Made by a program: the position numbers and the translations under genes
Assembly: GCA_031268125.1 (NCBI GenBank)
Contig: JAIRXT010000265.1
Location: 1-12,294 of the forward strand
DNA: 12,294 nt
Source: Treponema sp.
GTDB lineage: Bacteria > Spirochaetota > Spirochaetia > Treponematales > Breznakiellaceae
Direction of reading: 5' to 3'
Notes under the pieces: generated by a model
What the model saw: the letters and a program-made list of their open reading frames with translations, nothing else
Told to the model about the DNA's origin: nothing
The model's database searches: none
Part shown: in pieces, positions 6,417-12,294 of the stretch
Position numbering within the stretch: position 1 is the stretch's first letter
Layout of the letters: every line of letters starts with the position of its first letter

Positions 6417-7493
6417 CGGGGAGGTTTTTGCGTCCTTATTGCGGTTGTAGAAACCCGCCTTAAAACCGAACAGGAACTGCAGTTGGAACCGGTCTATCGT
6501 AGAGTATGTTTTGGAGGCGGGGCCGGCAGAATGCGCGCCGGCCTGGGCCGGGGGGGAAAGCTTTGTGGAACCTATGTCCCCCACTGCCCGTATGTCAAAA
6601 ACAATGGCGCCCCGTTCCCCCGCCTTGATGCCGTATTGGAATCCCCCCACCCAGGAAAGGATTGGGGGAATGATGCTGCCCTGGGAACTGGTGTTAAACT
6701 GTATCCCGGCGCAGGGTTCCAGCATGAAATGCCTGCTGGGTTTTAGCGGGAATTTTATCAGCAGGGGCATGCCAAAAATGATGGCGTTATGGCTGGCGTC
6801 AATGCCGTAGGGGGCTCCAAGGATGTCCAGTTCCACGGACAAAAAATTGAGAAATTGATATTCCAGCCCCAGGCCGAACAGAGGGCCCGGATAAAACGTG
6901 TATTCCCGGTTTTGATAGGACACGGTGTTTCCGCTGTCGTAAAAGCCGAAATTTAAATTCAGGCTTCCGTAACCGGCAATGTAGAGCCACTTGTTCCGCC
7001 AGTGGTTGGTATCCGGCGCGGCGGTAATCTTGGTCAGAGGCACGTTGGCCATAGCCTGGTAGATCAGATGGAGGTTCCACTCGTACATATCTTCCAGAAC
7101 GGTGAAAGCCCAGGAGAATTCAAGTATCTCATGGCCGTCCTTGTTATCGACAAGGGAAATGCTGAGAACGTTGATAATCTCCGCCGCTACGTCGTCTTCG
7201 CCGTCTTTCACTTCCTGGGTAATATTCAGATTCATGGAATAGTCGGCCTGATTCCGGTTTTCTACAACGGCATAATTGGCGCCGGTAAGCTCCATTTTGA
7301 AATTTTCGTTGAAAAAATACTGCTGTTCAGGAGTTCCGCCGGTGGTAGGGGCCAGATAAATGACTATGTCGTCCCGGGACTGGGCGCACAAAAGACATGC
7401 GGAAAAAAATAATAGAACCATGAAAAGCTGATTCGAGGGAGGTCTAATACCCCGCCGCCTGCGGCCGGGGCCTTTATTTTTCAGCTTTTCCAA
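6411..7493 (-). CDS. Exported protein, probable outer-membrane beta-barrel (treponeme-type hypothetical)
   Basis: From the TTG at 7493 the product has 360 residues. A basic N-terminal region (KLKNKGPGRRRRGIR) precedes a hydrophobic core LFMVLLFFSACLLCAQS (23-39), so it is probably exported; cleavage after Ala37 is one option. FSAC could act as a relaxed lipobox, but hydrophobic residues continue after it. Residues about 40-155 form a soluble domain starting IVIYLAPTTGGTPEQQYFF. After about residue 168 the chain alternates aromatic, glycine and polar residues (YGSLNLNFGFYDSG, PLFGLGLEYQF, IIFGMPLLIKF, FQLQFLFGFKAGFY) as in a small outer-membrane beta-barrel. The function is unknown. The TTG start is chosen because GGAGG lies 5 nt upstream (7503-7499) and a promoter sits just before. 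An ATG at 7505 is the alternative; a GTG at 7574 lies upstream of that promoter. Base composition is less GC-rich than the neighbouring enzyme genes, except for a GC-rich imperfect hairpin (about 7451-7472) that encodes the RRRR tract. Confidence 0.72.
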   Translation of the reverse strand: MEKLKNKGPGRRRRGIRPPSNQLFMVLLFFSACLLCAQSRDDIVIYLAPTTGGTPEQQYFFNENFKMELTGANYAVVENRNQADYSMNLNITQEVKDGEDDVAAEIINVLSISLVDNKDGHEILEFSWAFTVLEDMYEWNLHLIYQAMANVPLTKITAAPDTNHWRNKWLYIAGYGSLNLNFGFYDSGNTVSYQNREYTFYPGPLFGLGLEYQFLNFLSVELDILGAPYGIDASHNAIIFGMPLLIKFPLKPSRHFMLEPCAGIQFNTSSQGSIIPPILSWVGGFQYGIKAGERGAIVFDIRAVGDIGSTKLSPPAQAGAHSAGPASKTYSTIDRFQLQFLFGFKAGFYNRNKDAKTSPP

Positions 7494-7535
7494 ACCGGCC
7501 TCCATACCGTATCTGCATAAAGCAAACCATCTGTA

Positions 7536-7565
7536 ATAATAATTCCCGGTTCCCCGGAATTTCAA
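7536..7565 (-). promoter_or_regulatory. Promoter of the beta-barrel gene
   Basis: On the minus strand TTGAAA (7565-7560, five of six) is followed after 18 nt by TATTAT (7541-7536, five of six). The predicted start near 7529 leaves a leader of about 35 nt to the TTG codon at 7493 and excludes the upstream GTG at 7574 as the real start. Confidence 0.5.
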
Positions 7566-7891
7566 GAATTTCACTGAATCCTTCCGTTTTTAGGAACAAT
7601 GTCCGGTATCCGGGCCCTTTTCCCGGTGTTTTTAGGCCGGTATCCCTGTGGAAAACGGAATAATCATGGGCGGAGATGCGATAATTTTTCACTGAAAAAG
7701 GCTGAAATGAGAAAAAAACCATATTTTAGAAATAAGTGCAGGCCTTACCGTTCCATCTTAATAAATCAAACTGAATTTGCAGCTTCCCGGATGCCAAAAA
7801 CCGGATAAAGGGCAAGGGCAGTATGCACCCGGACAAACCTTCGGCATATTGCGCTTACCCTTTTTCCGCAACCTACAAACTTCCGCCCGTC
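7566..7891. other. Intergenic stretch without a supported gene
   Basis: No frame here shows coding character or a ribosome site. Two things stand out: a perfect 15-bp palindrome TTTTTCACTGAAAAA at 7685-7699, whose core TTTCACTGAA recurs at 7569-7578 next to the promoter of the beta-barrel gene; and a repeated CCGGTATCC near 7602 and 7637. No clear terminator was found for the minus-strand gene ending at 7892. Confidence 0.5.
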
Positions 7892-8536
7892 TTAATCAAG
7901 GCCCATGGCAAAAGACAGCTTAACCCCGTTGGTTCGCAGCGCTACCCACTCTCCCTTTAAGGCCGTCCCTTTTAAGTCAATGTCGTAGTAGAAATAGGCG
8001 TAGGGATCCCGGGGATCGTATACCCGGACTTCCCCGGTAGAACCGTCCACCAGGATTTTGAAGGGTACCGGATAATCCAGGTCCTCTTCATAAACGTCCG
8101 TTACATACTCATTCAAATCTACACTGTCGACCAGTTCCATGTAGGAATGGCTGTAGCTCCGGTACACCTGGGCGCTTAACCCTGACGGTATGGAATTACC
8201 GGGGTTTTCATCGTAGTTGAGCCACAAAAGATAAGAATTGCCGCTGCCCCATGAGGGAGCGTTGATTACCTGGTCTCCGAAAACGTGGATACCAAAACCC
8301 CCATGCCCGTCTTCCGCCCCGTCTTCGTAACGGGCGTTGAATTCGTATAACATGGCCCCTTCCTGGGGTACCCGAATATTCACTTTGGCCAGCCCGGCTT
8401 TTTCATCGTTCTGGTAGAGCCGGCCCCCTGATAAATTCCAGGAACCGGAGGCAACTGAATAATTCGGTACAACAACCTGGGCATATAAAACCCCGGAGAC
8501 AGCGAGAACCAACAACAACAGGACCAACCGTTTCAT
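7892..8536 (-). CDS. Small secreted protein, possible beta-sandwich fold
   Basis: The 214-residue product has a clear signal peptide, MKRLVLLLLVLAVSGVLYAQ, with likely cleavage after LYA (residue 19), so it should be periplasmic or surface-exposed. The mature part is rich in Tyr, Gly, Ser and Asp and predicted to be mostly beta: SWNLSGGRLYQND, GAMLYEFNARYEDG, GGFGIHVFGDQV, SYLLWLNYDENPG, FKILVDGSTGEVRVYD and GEWVALRTNGVKLSFA. The ending of the type G-W-VALRTNG-F resembles concanavalin-like sandwich domains, but no catalytic or binding residues can be named, so the fold is a suggestion only. AAGGAG lies 6 nt before the ATG. It has its own promoter region with an operator-like palindrome and two leader hairpins, divergent from argG. 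Like its downstream neighbour it is less GC-rich than the enzyme genes. Confidence 0.78.
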   Translation of the reverse strand: MKRLVLLLLVLAVSGVLYAQVVVPNYSVASGSWNLSGGRLYQNDEKAGLAKVNIRVPQEGAMLYEFNARYEDGAEDGHGGFGIHVFGDQVINAPSWGSGNSYLLWLNYDENPGNSIPSGLSAQVYRSYSHSYMELVDSVDLNEYVTDVYEEDLDYPVPFKILVDGSTGEVRVYDPRDPYAYFYYDIDLKGTALKGEWVALRTNGVKLSFAMGLD

Positions 8537-8564
8537 AATCCACTCCTTATGGAAGTATGTTCAC

Positions 8565-8605
8565 CAGGAGAAAAACCTCCTGAGGGCCTAACGGGGAACT
8601 CCCCG
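8565..8605 (-). other. Two leader hairpins of the small secreted protein gene
   Basis: Near the predicted mRNA 5' end, CGGGG (8592-8596) pairs with CCCCG (8601-8605) over a 4-nt loop. Further along, CAGGAG (8565-8570) pairs with CTCCTG (8577-8582) over a 6-nt loop. Such 5' stems often stabilise transcripts of abundant exported proteins; that role here is inferred. Neither has a proper T-run after it on the transcript. Confidence 0.4.
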
Positions 8606-8613
8606 CTGTCCCT

Positions 8614-8644
8614 ATTCTATCATATCCCCTGTGAATAAGTCACA
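8614..8644 (-). promoter_or_regulatory. Promoter with overlapping TGTGA-N5-TCACA palindrome
   Basis: On the minus strand an extended -10 (TG-A-TAGAAT, hexamer at 8619-8614) has GTGACT (8643-8638) 18 nt upstream as a four-of-six -35. That -35 lies inside TGTGACTTATTCACA (8644-8630), a palindrome with the half-sites of CRP/FNR-family operators but a spacer one base shorter than the CRP consensus. Its position over the -35 suggests repression or competition rather than class I activation. TATGAT (8624-8619) is an alternative -10. Confidence 0.42.
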
Positions 8645-8736
8645 TCTTTTCGCATAAAAATAGCAAATATTCGGGAATTCTGCTTTACTTCTCCAAAAAA
8701 ATTTTCTGCGCTTTGTACAGGTCCTTATAGGGCCTC

Positions 8737-8750
8737 CCGGCAATTGCCGG
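8737..8750. promoter_or_regulatory. Perfect 14-bp palindrome upstream of the argG promoter
   Basis: CCGGCAATTGCCGG is a perfect 14-bp palindrome ending 12 bp before the predicted -35 of argG. This is a good place for a dimeric regulator, but the sequence does not resemble the usual AT-rich arginine-repressor box and its binder is unknown. Confidence 0.3.
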
Positions 8751-8762
8751 CCGGATACCGCT

Positions 8763-8791
8763 TTGCCCTTTCCCGGCCTTTGTGCTATGCT
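8763..8791 (+). promoter_or_regulatory. Extended -10 promoter of argG-mtnA-mtnP
   Basis: TTGCCC (8763-8768, four of six) is followed after 17 nt by TATGCT (8786-8791, four of six) with the extended TG one base before it (8783-8784). Transcription would start near 8798, leaving a leader of about 60 nt. In that leader CCGCCC (8801-8806) can pair with GGGCGG (8820-8825). No leader peptide or riboswitch is apparent. Confidence 0.5.
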
Positions 8792-8857
8792 CCCTCATGT
8801 CCGCCCATCCGGATTAGCCGGGCGGCGGCCCCAAACGGAAGCTATACAGGAGTTATT

Positions 8858-10138
8858 ATGAAGACAAAAATCGTCTTGGCCTATTCGGGCGGCCTGGATA
8901 CGACAGTGATTATCCCTTGGCTAAAGGAAAACTACGACAGCGACATTGTGGCGGTTTGCGTGGATGTGGGCCAGGATGCGGATTGGGCGGCGATTCAGAA
9001 GCGGGCCCTGGATACGGGAGCCGTTTCCTGCTACGTCCAGGATGTTAAGAAAGAATTTGTGGAAAATTACCTGTGGCCTATGTTGAAGTCCGGGGCCGTA
9101 TACGAGGACAAGTACCTGTTGGGAACGGCGATTGCCCGGCCCCTGATCGCCAAGGTGCTGGTGGAGGCCGCCAGGAAAGAGAAGGCCAAGGCTATCGCCC
9201 ACGGGGCTACCGGCAAGGGGAACGATCAGATCCGCTTTGATTTGGGGATCACCGCCTTTGCCCCGGACCTGGAGATTATCGCCCCCTGGCGGGTCTGGAA
9301 GCTGAAAAGCCGGGAGGACGAGATCCGCTATCTGAAACGGCGGCATATCGAGACGCCGATGAAAAAGGCCGATTCCTACAGCCGGGACGATAATCTGTGG
9401 CACATCTCCCACGAGGGCCTGGAATTGGAAGACCCCGCCGTCATGCCCAACTACCGGAAGATGCTTAAAATGACCGTTCCCCCGGACCGGGCCCCCAGCA
9501 AAGGCGAATATGTGGAACTCGATTTTGAAAAGGGGATTCCCGTTGCCCTGAACGGCAAGCGGATGGAAGGGCCGGCCCTGATTACCGCGTTGAATGAGAT
9601 TGGGGGCGCCCACGGGGTGGGGCTTGTTGACCTGGTAGAAAACCGGGTGGTAGGGATGAAAAGCCGGGGGATCTATGAAACCCCCGGGGGAAGCATCCTC
9701 TACTATGCCCACCAGGAACTGGAGCATATCTGCCTGGACCGGCAGACCTACGCGTTTAAGCAGCAGGCGGCCCTGAAAATGGGGGAACTGATCTACGGCG
9801 GGCTCTGGTTTACGCCCCTGCGGGAATCCCTGTCCGCGTTTGTGGATGCCAGCCAGCGGACTGTCGGCGGCAAGGTACGGCTGTACCTGTGCAAGGGGGC
9901 CGTCAGTTCCGCGGGGGTAAGCTCCCCCTATTCGCTGTACAACAGCAGCATTGCCAGCTTTACCACCGGGGACCTGTACAGCCATGCGGATTCCAAGGGC
10001 TTTGTCCGGCTCTACGGGCTGCCGGTGCTGGTCCGGGCATTAATGGAAAAACCCGGCCGGGCGGCCAAGGCCGCGGAAGCCGCCGGGACGGCGGACCTGC
10101 CGCGGAAAACCGGCGGCAGAAAGGCCGGCCGCAAGTAA
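8858..10138 (+). CDS. argG: Argininosuccinate synthase ArgG
   Basis: ArgG joins citrulline and aspartate using ATP to make argininosuccinate, the next-to-last step of arginine synthesis, in the cytoplasm. The 426-residue product starts KIVLAYSGGLDT, with the ATP pyrophosphatase loop at 8-15. Other landmarks are the nucleotide and substrate segment HGATGKGNDQIRFD (115-128), the citrulline/aspartate-binding region and tetramer part including GIYETPGG (271-278), and the end of the core at GLPVLVRALM (387-396). AGGAG lies 5 nt before the ATG. The usual family end is near residue 396-400; here a further tail of about 28 residues, rich in Ala, Lys, Arg and Gly, follows and appears disordered. It heads a likely operon with mtnA (12 nt gap) and mtnP, and it is separated from argJBD by about 4.7 kb of mostly opposite-strand genes. 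Confidence 0.96.
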   Translation: MKTKIVLAYSGGLDTTVIIPWLKENYDSDIVAVCVDVGQDADWAAIQKRALDTGAVSCYVQDVKKEFVENYLWPMLKSGAVYEDKYLLGTAIARPLIAKVLVEAARKEKAKAIAHGATGKGNDQIRFDLGITAFAPDLEIIAPWRVWKLKSREDEIRYLKRRHIETPMKKADSYSRDDNLWHISHEGLELEDPAVMPNYRKMLKMTVPPDRAPSKGEYVELDFEKGIPVALNGKRMEGPALITALNEIGGAHGVGLVDLVENRVVGMKSRGIYETPGGSILYYAHQELEHICLDRQTYAFKQQAALKMGELIYGGLWFTPLRESLSAFVDASQRTVGGKVRLYLCKGAVSSAGVSSPYSLYNSSIASFTTGDLYSHADSKGFVRLYGLPVLVRALMEKPGRAAKAAEAAGTADLPRKTGGRKAGRK

Positions 10139-10150
10139 GAGCGGGTATTG

Positions 10151-11263
10151 ATGAATATTGCAGGGAAACATTATAGAACGATTTGGTCCGGCGGAGACGG
10201 ATTGGTGAAGATTATCAACCAACTGGTCCTGCCCCACCGGTTTGAAGTGCTGGAACTGCGGACCGCCGCGGACGTATTGCGGGCCATTAAGGATATGCAG
10301 GTCCGGGGGGCAGGGCTTATCGGGGCGGCGGCGGCCTGGGGCATGTACCTGGCGGCCCGGGAGGCGGCGGAGGGGAACTTTTTCCCGGATCTGGAAGAAG
10401 CCGCCCGGACCTTTAAGGCCGCCCGGCCCACGGCCAGCAACCTGGCCTGGGCGGTGGACCGGATGCTCCGGGCCCTGGCGGAAGAAAGGCTCAAAGGGCC
10501 GGGGGCTAAACCGGCGCTGCTGGAAAGGGCGCTGCGGGAGGCCCAGGCCGTTGCCGATGAAGACGCGGAGTGCTGCCGGCAGATCGGGCTTCACGGGGTA
10601 AAACTTATCGAAAAACTGGCGGAATCCAGGGCGGGGAAACCGGTCAACGTGCTGACCCACTGCAACGCGGGGGCCCTGGCCTTTGTGGACTACGGTTCCG
10701 CCCTGGCCCCGGTGTATGCCGCTGCGGACCGGGGTATCCCGGTTCACGTCTGGGTGGATGAGACCCGGCCCCGTAACCAGGGGGCAAGTTTGACCGCCTG
10801 GGAACTGGGGCAGTACGGGGTGGATTACGATCTTATCGTGGACAACGCCGGGGGCCATTTGATGCAGCACGGCATGGTGGACCTGGTGATTACCGGGGCG
10901 GACCGGGTAACCCGCCGGGGGGACGCGGCAAACAAGATCGGCACCTATTTGAAGGCCCTGGCGGCCGGGGACAACGGGGTCCCCTTTTACACCGCCTTTC
11001 CTTCCTCAACCTTTGATTTTACCATGACCGACGGTTTGGCGGAGATCCCCATTGAGGAACGGGACAGCGGCGAGGTCCTCCGTATCAGCGGCAAGACCGC
11101 CTCCGGCACGGTGGAGGCCGTTCAGATCTGCCCCGACGGCGCATCCGCCCGGAACTGGGGATTCGACGTAACCCCGGCCCGCTGTATTACGGGTTTAATT
11201 ACCGAGCGGGGAATTTGTAAAGCTTCTGAACAGGACATATCTTTGTTGTATCCTGAGATGTGA
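10151..11263 (+). CDS. mtnA: S-methyl-5-thioribose-1-phosphate isomerase MtnA
   Basis: MtnA converts methylthioribose-1-phosphate to methylthioribulose-1-phosphate in the salvage of methylthioadenosine. It belongs to the eIF2B-related family; ribose-1,5-bisphosphate isomerases are close relatives. The 370-residue product shows VRGAGLIGAAAAWG (51-64; most members have VRGAPAIG), RPTASNLAWAVDRM (92-105), NVLTHCNAG (166-174, with catalytic Cys171), DETRPRNQGASLTAWEL (203-219), and ITGADRVTRRGDAANKIGTY (247-266, with catalytic Asp251). These active-site residues plus the mtnP neighbour favour MtnA over the ribose-1,5-bisphosphate enzyme. The ATG at 10151 is used; a TTG directly before it is in frame, and the ribosome site (AAGAGCGGG) is weak, so coupling to argG, whose stop is 12 nt upstream, is likely. 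mtnP follows after 16 nt. Confidence 0.92.
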   Translation: MNIAGKHYRTIWSGGDGLVKIINQLVLPHRFEVLELRTAADVLRAIKDMQVRGAGLIGAAAAWGMYLAAREAAEGNFFPDLEEAARTFKAARPTASNLAWAVDRMLRALAEERLKGPGAKPALLERALREAQAVADEDAECCRQIGLHGVKLIEKLAESRAGKPVNVLTHCNAGALAFVDYGSALAPVYAAADRGIPVHVWVDETRPRNQGASLTAWELGQYGVDYDLIVDNAGGHLMQHGMVDLVITGADRVTRRGDAANKIGTYLKALAAGDNGVPFYTAFPSSTFDFTMTDGLAEIPIEERDSGEVLRISGKTASGTVEAVQICPDGASARNWGFDVTPARCITGLITERGICKASEQDISLLYPEM

Positions 11264-11279
11264 TAGACAGGAGGACGGT

Positions 11280-12026
11280 ATGGCTCGAATTGGCGTAATT
11301 GGCGGAAGCGGACTGGATAACCCGGATATTTTGACCGGCAGCAGCGACAAGGAGGTAACGACTCCTTACGGGGCCCCTTCCAGCCCATTGAAACGGGGAA
11401 TTATCGACGGAGTTGAGGTGGCGCTGTTAAGCCGCCACGGCCGGGAGCATACAATCCCCCCCAGCCAGATAAACTACCGGGCGAATATCGCCGCCCTTAA
11501 AACCGCGGGTTGCAGCCATATCCTGGCTACCACGGCGGTGGGGTCCCTGCGGGAGGAGATTCACCGGGGGGACCTGGTCATTATCGATCAGTTCATTGAT
11601 TATACCAAACAGCGGAAGATGAGCTTCCACGAAAAATTTCCCCCCCGCCACCCTATCCATGTTCCTATGGCGGAGCCCTTTGACGGGATTCTGCGGAAAA
11701 TCCTGATTGAAGAATGCCGGCGGCTGGGCTATCCGTTCCATGACGCGGGGACCGTCGTAACCATTGAGGGGCCCCGGTTTTCTACCCGCTCCGAATCCCG
11801 GATGTTCCGTCTCTGGGGCGGGGACATTATCAACATGTCTATCGCCACGGAAGCGGCGCTGGCAAACGAGGCGGGGATTCCCTACGCGGCGGTGGCGATA
11901 AGTACCGATTACGATTCCTGGCGGGAGGACGAGGCGCCCGTTACCTGGGAGGCTGTCAGCAAAATTTTTGCGGACAACGCCCAGCGGGTAATAGCCCTGC
12001 TTAGAGCGGCAATTCCAAAGGTATAG
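11280..12026 (+). CDS. mtnP: S-methyl-5'-thioadenosine phosphorylase MtnP
   Basis: MtnP splits methylthioadenosine, a by-product of spermidine synthesis, with phosphate into adenine and methylthioribose-1-phosphate, the substrate of MtnA encoded just upstream. The product has 248 residues, somewhat shorter than many family members (about 270-285). Motifs are GVIGGSGL (5-12, phosphate site), SRHGREHTIPPSQINYRANI (51-70), ATTAVGSLREE (83-93), IDQFIDYTK (102-110), EGPRFSTRSES (163-173), INMS-ATEAALANEAGIPYA (184-203) and STDYDSW (208-214). The Asp210-x-Asp212 pair is the arrangement associated with 6-aminopurines, favouring methylthioadenosine over inosine-type substrates. A strong AGGAGG (11269-11274) lies 5 nt before the ATG. 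It is the last gene of the argG-mtnA-mtnP group. Methionine-salvage genes downstream of MtnA are not in the window. Confidence 0.93.
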   Translation: MARIGVIGGSGLDNPDILTGSSDKEVTTPYGAPSSPLKRGIIDGVEVALLSRHGREHTIPPSQINYRANIAALKTAGCSHILATTAVGSLREEIHRGDLVIIDQFIDYTKQRKMSFHEKFPPRHPIHVPMAEPFDGILRKILIEECRRLGYPFHDAGTVVTIEGPRFSTRSESRMFRLWGGDIINMSIATEAALANEAGIPYAAVAISTDYDSWREDEAPVTWEAVSKIFADNAQRVIALLRAAIPKV

Positions 12027-12031
12027 CAATA

Positions 12032-12149
12032 GAGAAAAGACGCTCCTGCAAAAGTCATTTGGGGTCCTGCCGGCTGGAAAAATCCGGGGCCCCCACCCCA
12101 GATTCTTTCCACCGGCACCCCCTGTTACATTCTTCGGGCGTCTTTTCTC
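12032..12149. repeat. 118-bp imperfect palindrome after mtnP (terminator-like or MITE-like)
   Basis: The ends are a perfect 12-bp inverted repeat, GAGAAAAGACGC (12032-12043) and GCGTCTTTTCTC (12138-12149). The middle again pairs: GGGG at 12061-12064, GCCGG, TGGAAA, AATC and GGGG on the left have matching complements on the right up to CCCC at 12096-12099, with small bulges, leaving a loop of about 6 nt. The outer arms, A-rich then T-rich, look like a bidirectional terminator for mtnP, but the size and the inner arms are more like a miniature palindromic element, perhaps inserted within a terminator loop. No target duplication is visible. Confidence 0.62.
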
Positions 12150-12177
12150 CCCCTAAAAAAACTAACATTGCTTAAAA

Positions 12178-12294
12178 GGGGGTTAATCAAGGTAAAAGAT
12201 GGTCAAATGGTGAACGGTAATTCCGGGTAATACCTGCGGGAACGTCGTCATTTGGCCATTTTTCGGTTGAACGTTCTCATTTTTCTAACATGAG
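12178..12294. repeat. Cluster of short direct and inverted repeats at the right edge
   Basis: ATGGTCAAATG (12199-12209) is an inverted copy, 10 of 11, of CATTTGGCCAT (12249-12259), and the pairing extends over about 20 nt if G-U pairs are allowed. GAACGT...CATTTTTC occurs twice in direct orientation (12240-12264 and 12269-12285). At the very end CTCAT (12276-12280) faces ATGAG (12290-12294), so the structure may continue beyond the window. No gene is supported here; only short frames exist. Confidence 0.45.

Noticed and set aside
6411..7493. Lipoprotein call for the beta-barrel protein based on FSAC
   Set aside because: The hydrophobic core continues after this Cys (LLCAQS), which fits signal peptidase I cleavage better; left as a minor alternative.
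7494..7574. Upstream GTG start for the beta-barrel protein (adds 27 residues)
   Set aside because: AAGGA does lie before it, but the added residues do not look like a signal peptide and the best promoter (7536-7565) lies downstream of this codon.
7599..7808. Plus-strand frame of 69 codons in the intergenic region
   Set aside because: No ribosome site, basic and Cys/Arg-rich translation without any pattern, and it spans palindromic DNA; considered chance.
8921..9985. Long open frame (354 codons) antisense to argG
   Set aside because: It lies wholly within argG, whose identity is certain, has no ribosome site, and its Gly/Pro/His-rich translation is typical of antisense frames in GC-rich genes.

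Overview
The window looks like a chromosomal segment from a GC-rich spirochaete of the Treponema type. This is inferred from two secreted or envelope proteins of treponeme-like appearance, a lipoprotein with a spirochaete-compatible lipobox, and TTG starts; no rRNA or other decisive marker is present. The housekeeping genes are clearly GC-rich, while the two envelope genes in the middle are visibly richer in A and T.

Layout: (1) Bases 1-299, minus strand: the start of a TPR-like lipoprotein gene, running off the left edge. (2) Bases 454-4152, plus strand: a tight arginine cluster argJ-argB-argD, followed by a small receiver-like protein whose TTG start overlaps the argD stop and which lacks the phospho-acceptor aspartate. 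(3) Bases 4153-4330: a convergent intergenic region with a nested set of inverted repeats. (4) Bases 4331-8536, minus strand: ftsH, a probable outer-membrane beta-barrel protein and a small secreted protein. Each has a recognisable promoter of its own, and the leaders of ftsH and the small secreted gene are rich in hairpins. (5) Bases 8858-12026, plus strand: argG-mtnA-mtnP, closely spaced and probably one operon behind an extended -10 promoter. (6) Bases 12027-12294: no gene, but a 118-bp imperfect palindrome and a second group of short direct and inverted repeats reaching the right edge.

How the genes fit together: ArgJ (acetyl recycling) and an ArgB with the N-terminal helix typical of arginine-inhibited hexameric kinases point to the cyclic ornithine route under feedback control. 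ArgD completes N-acetylornithine synthesis, and ArgG acts later, joining citrulline and aspartate. argC, argF and argH are not in the window. argG is coupled to MtnP and MtnA, which recycle the methylthioadenosine released when polyamines are made; since arginine and ornithine feed polyamine synthesis, this pairing makes metabolic sense but remains an inference. I found no CRISPR array, tRNA, rRNA, phage or defence gene. The most unusual items are the degenerate receiver in the arg operon, the structured intergenic elements and the structured ftsH leader.
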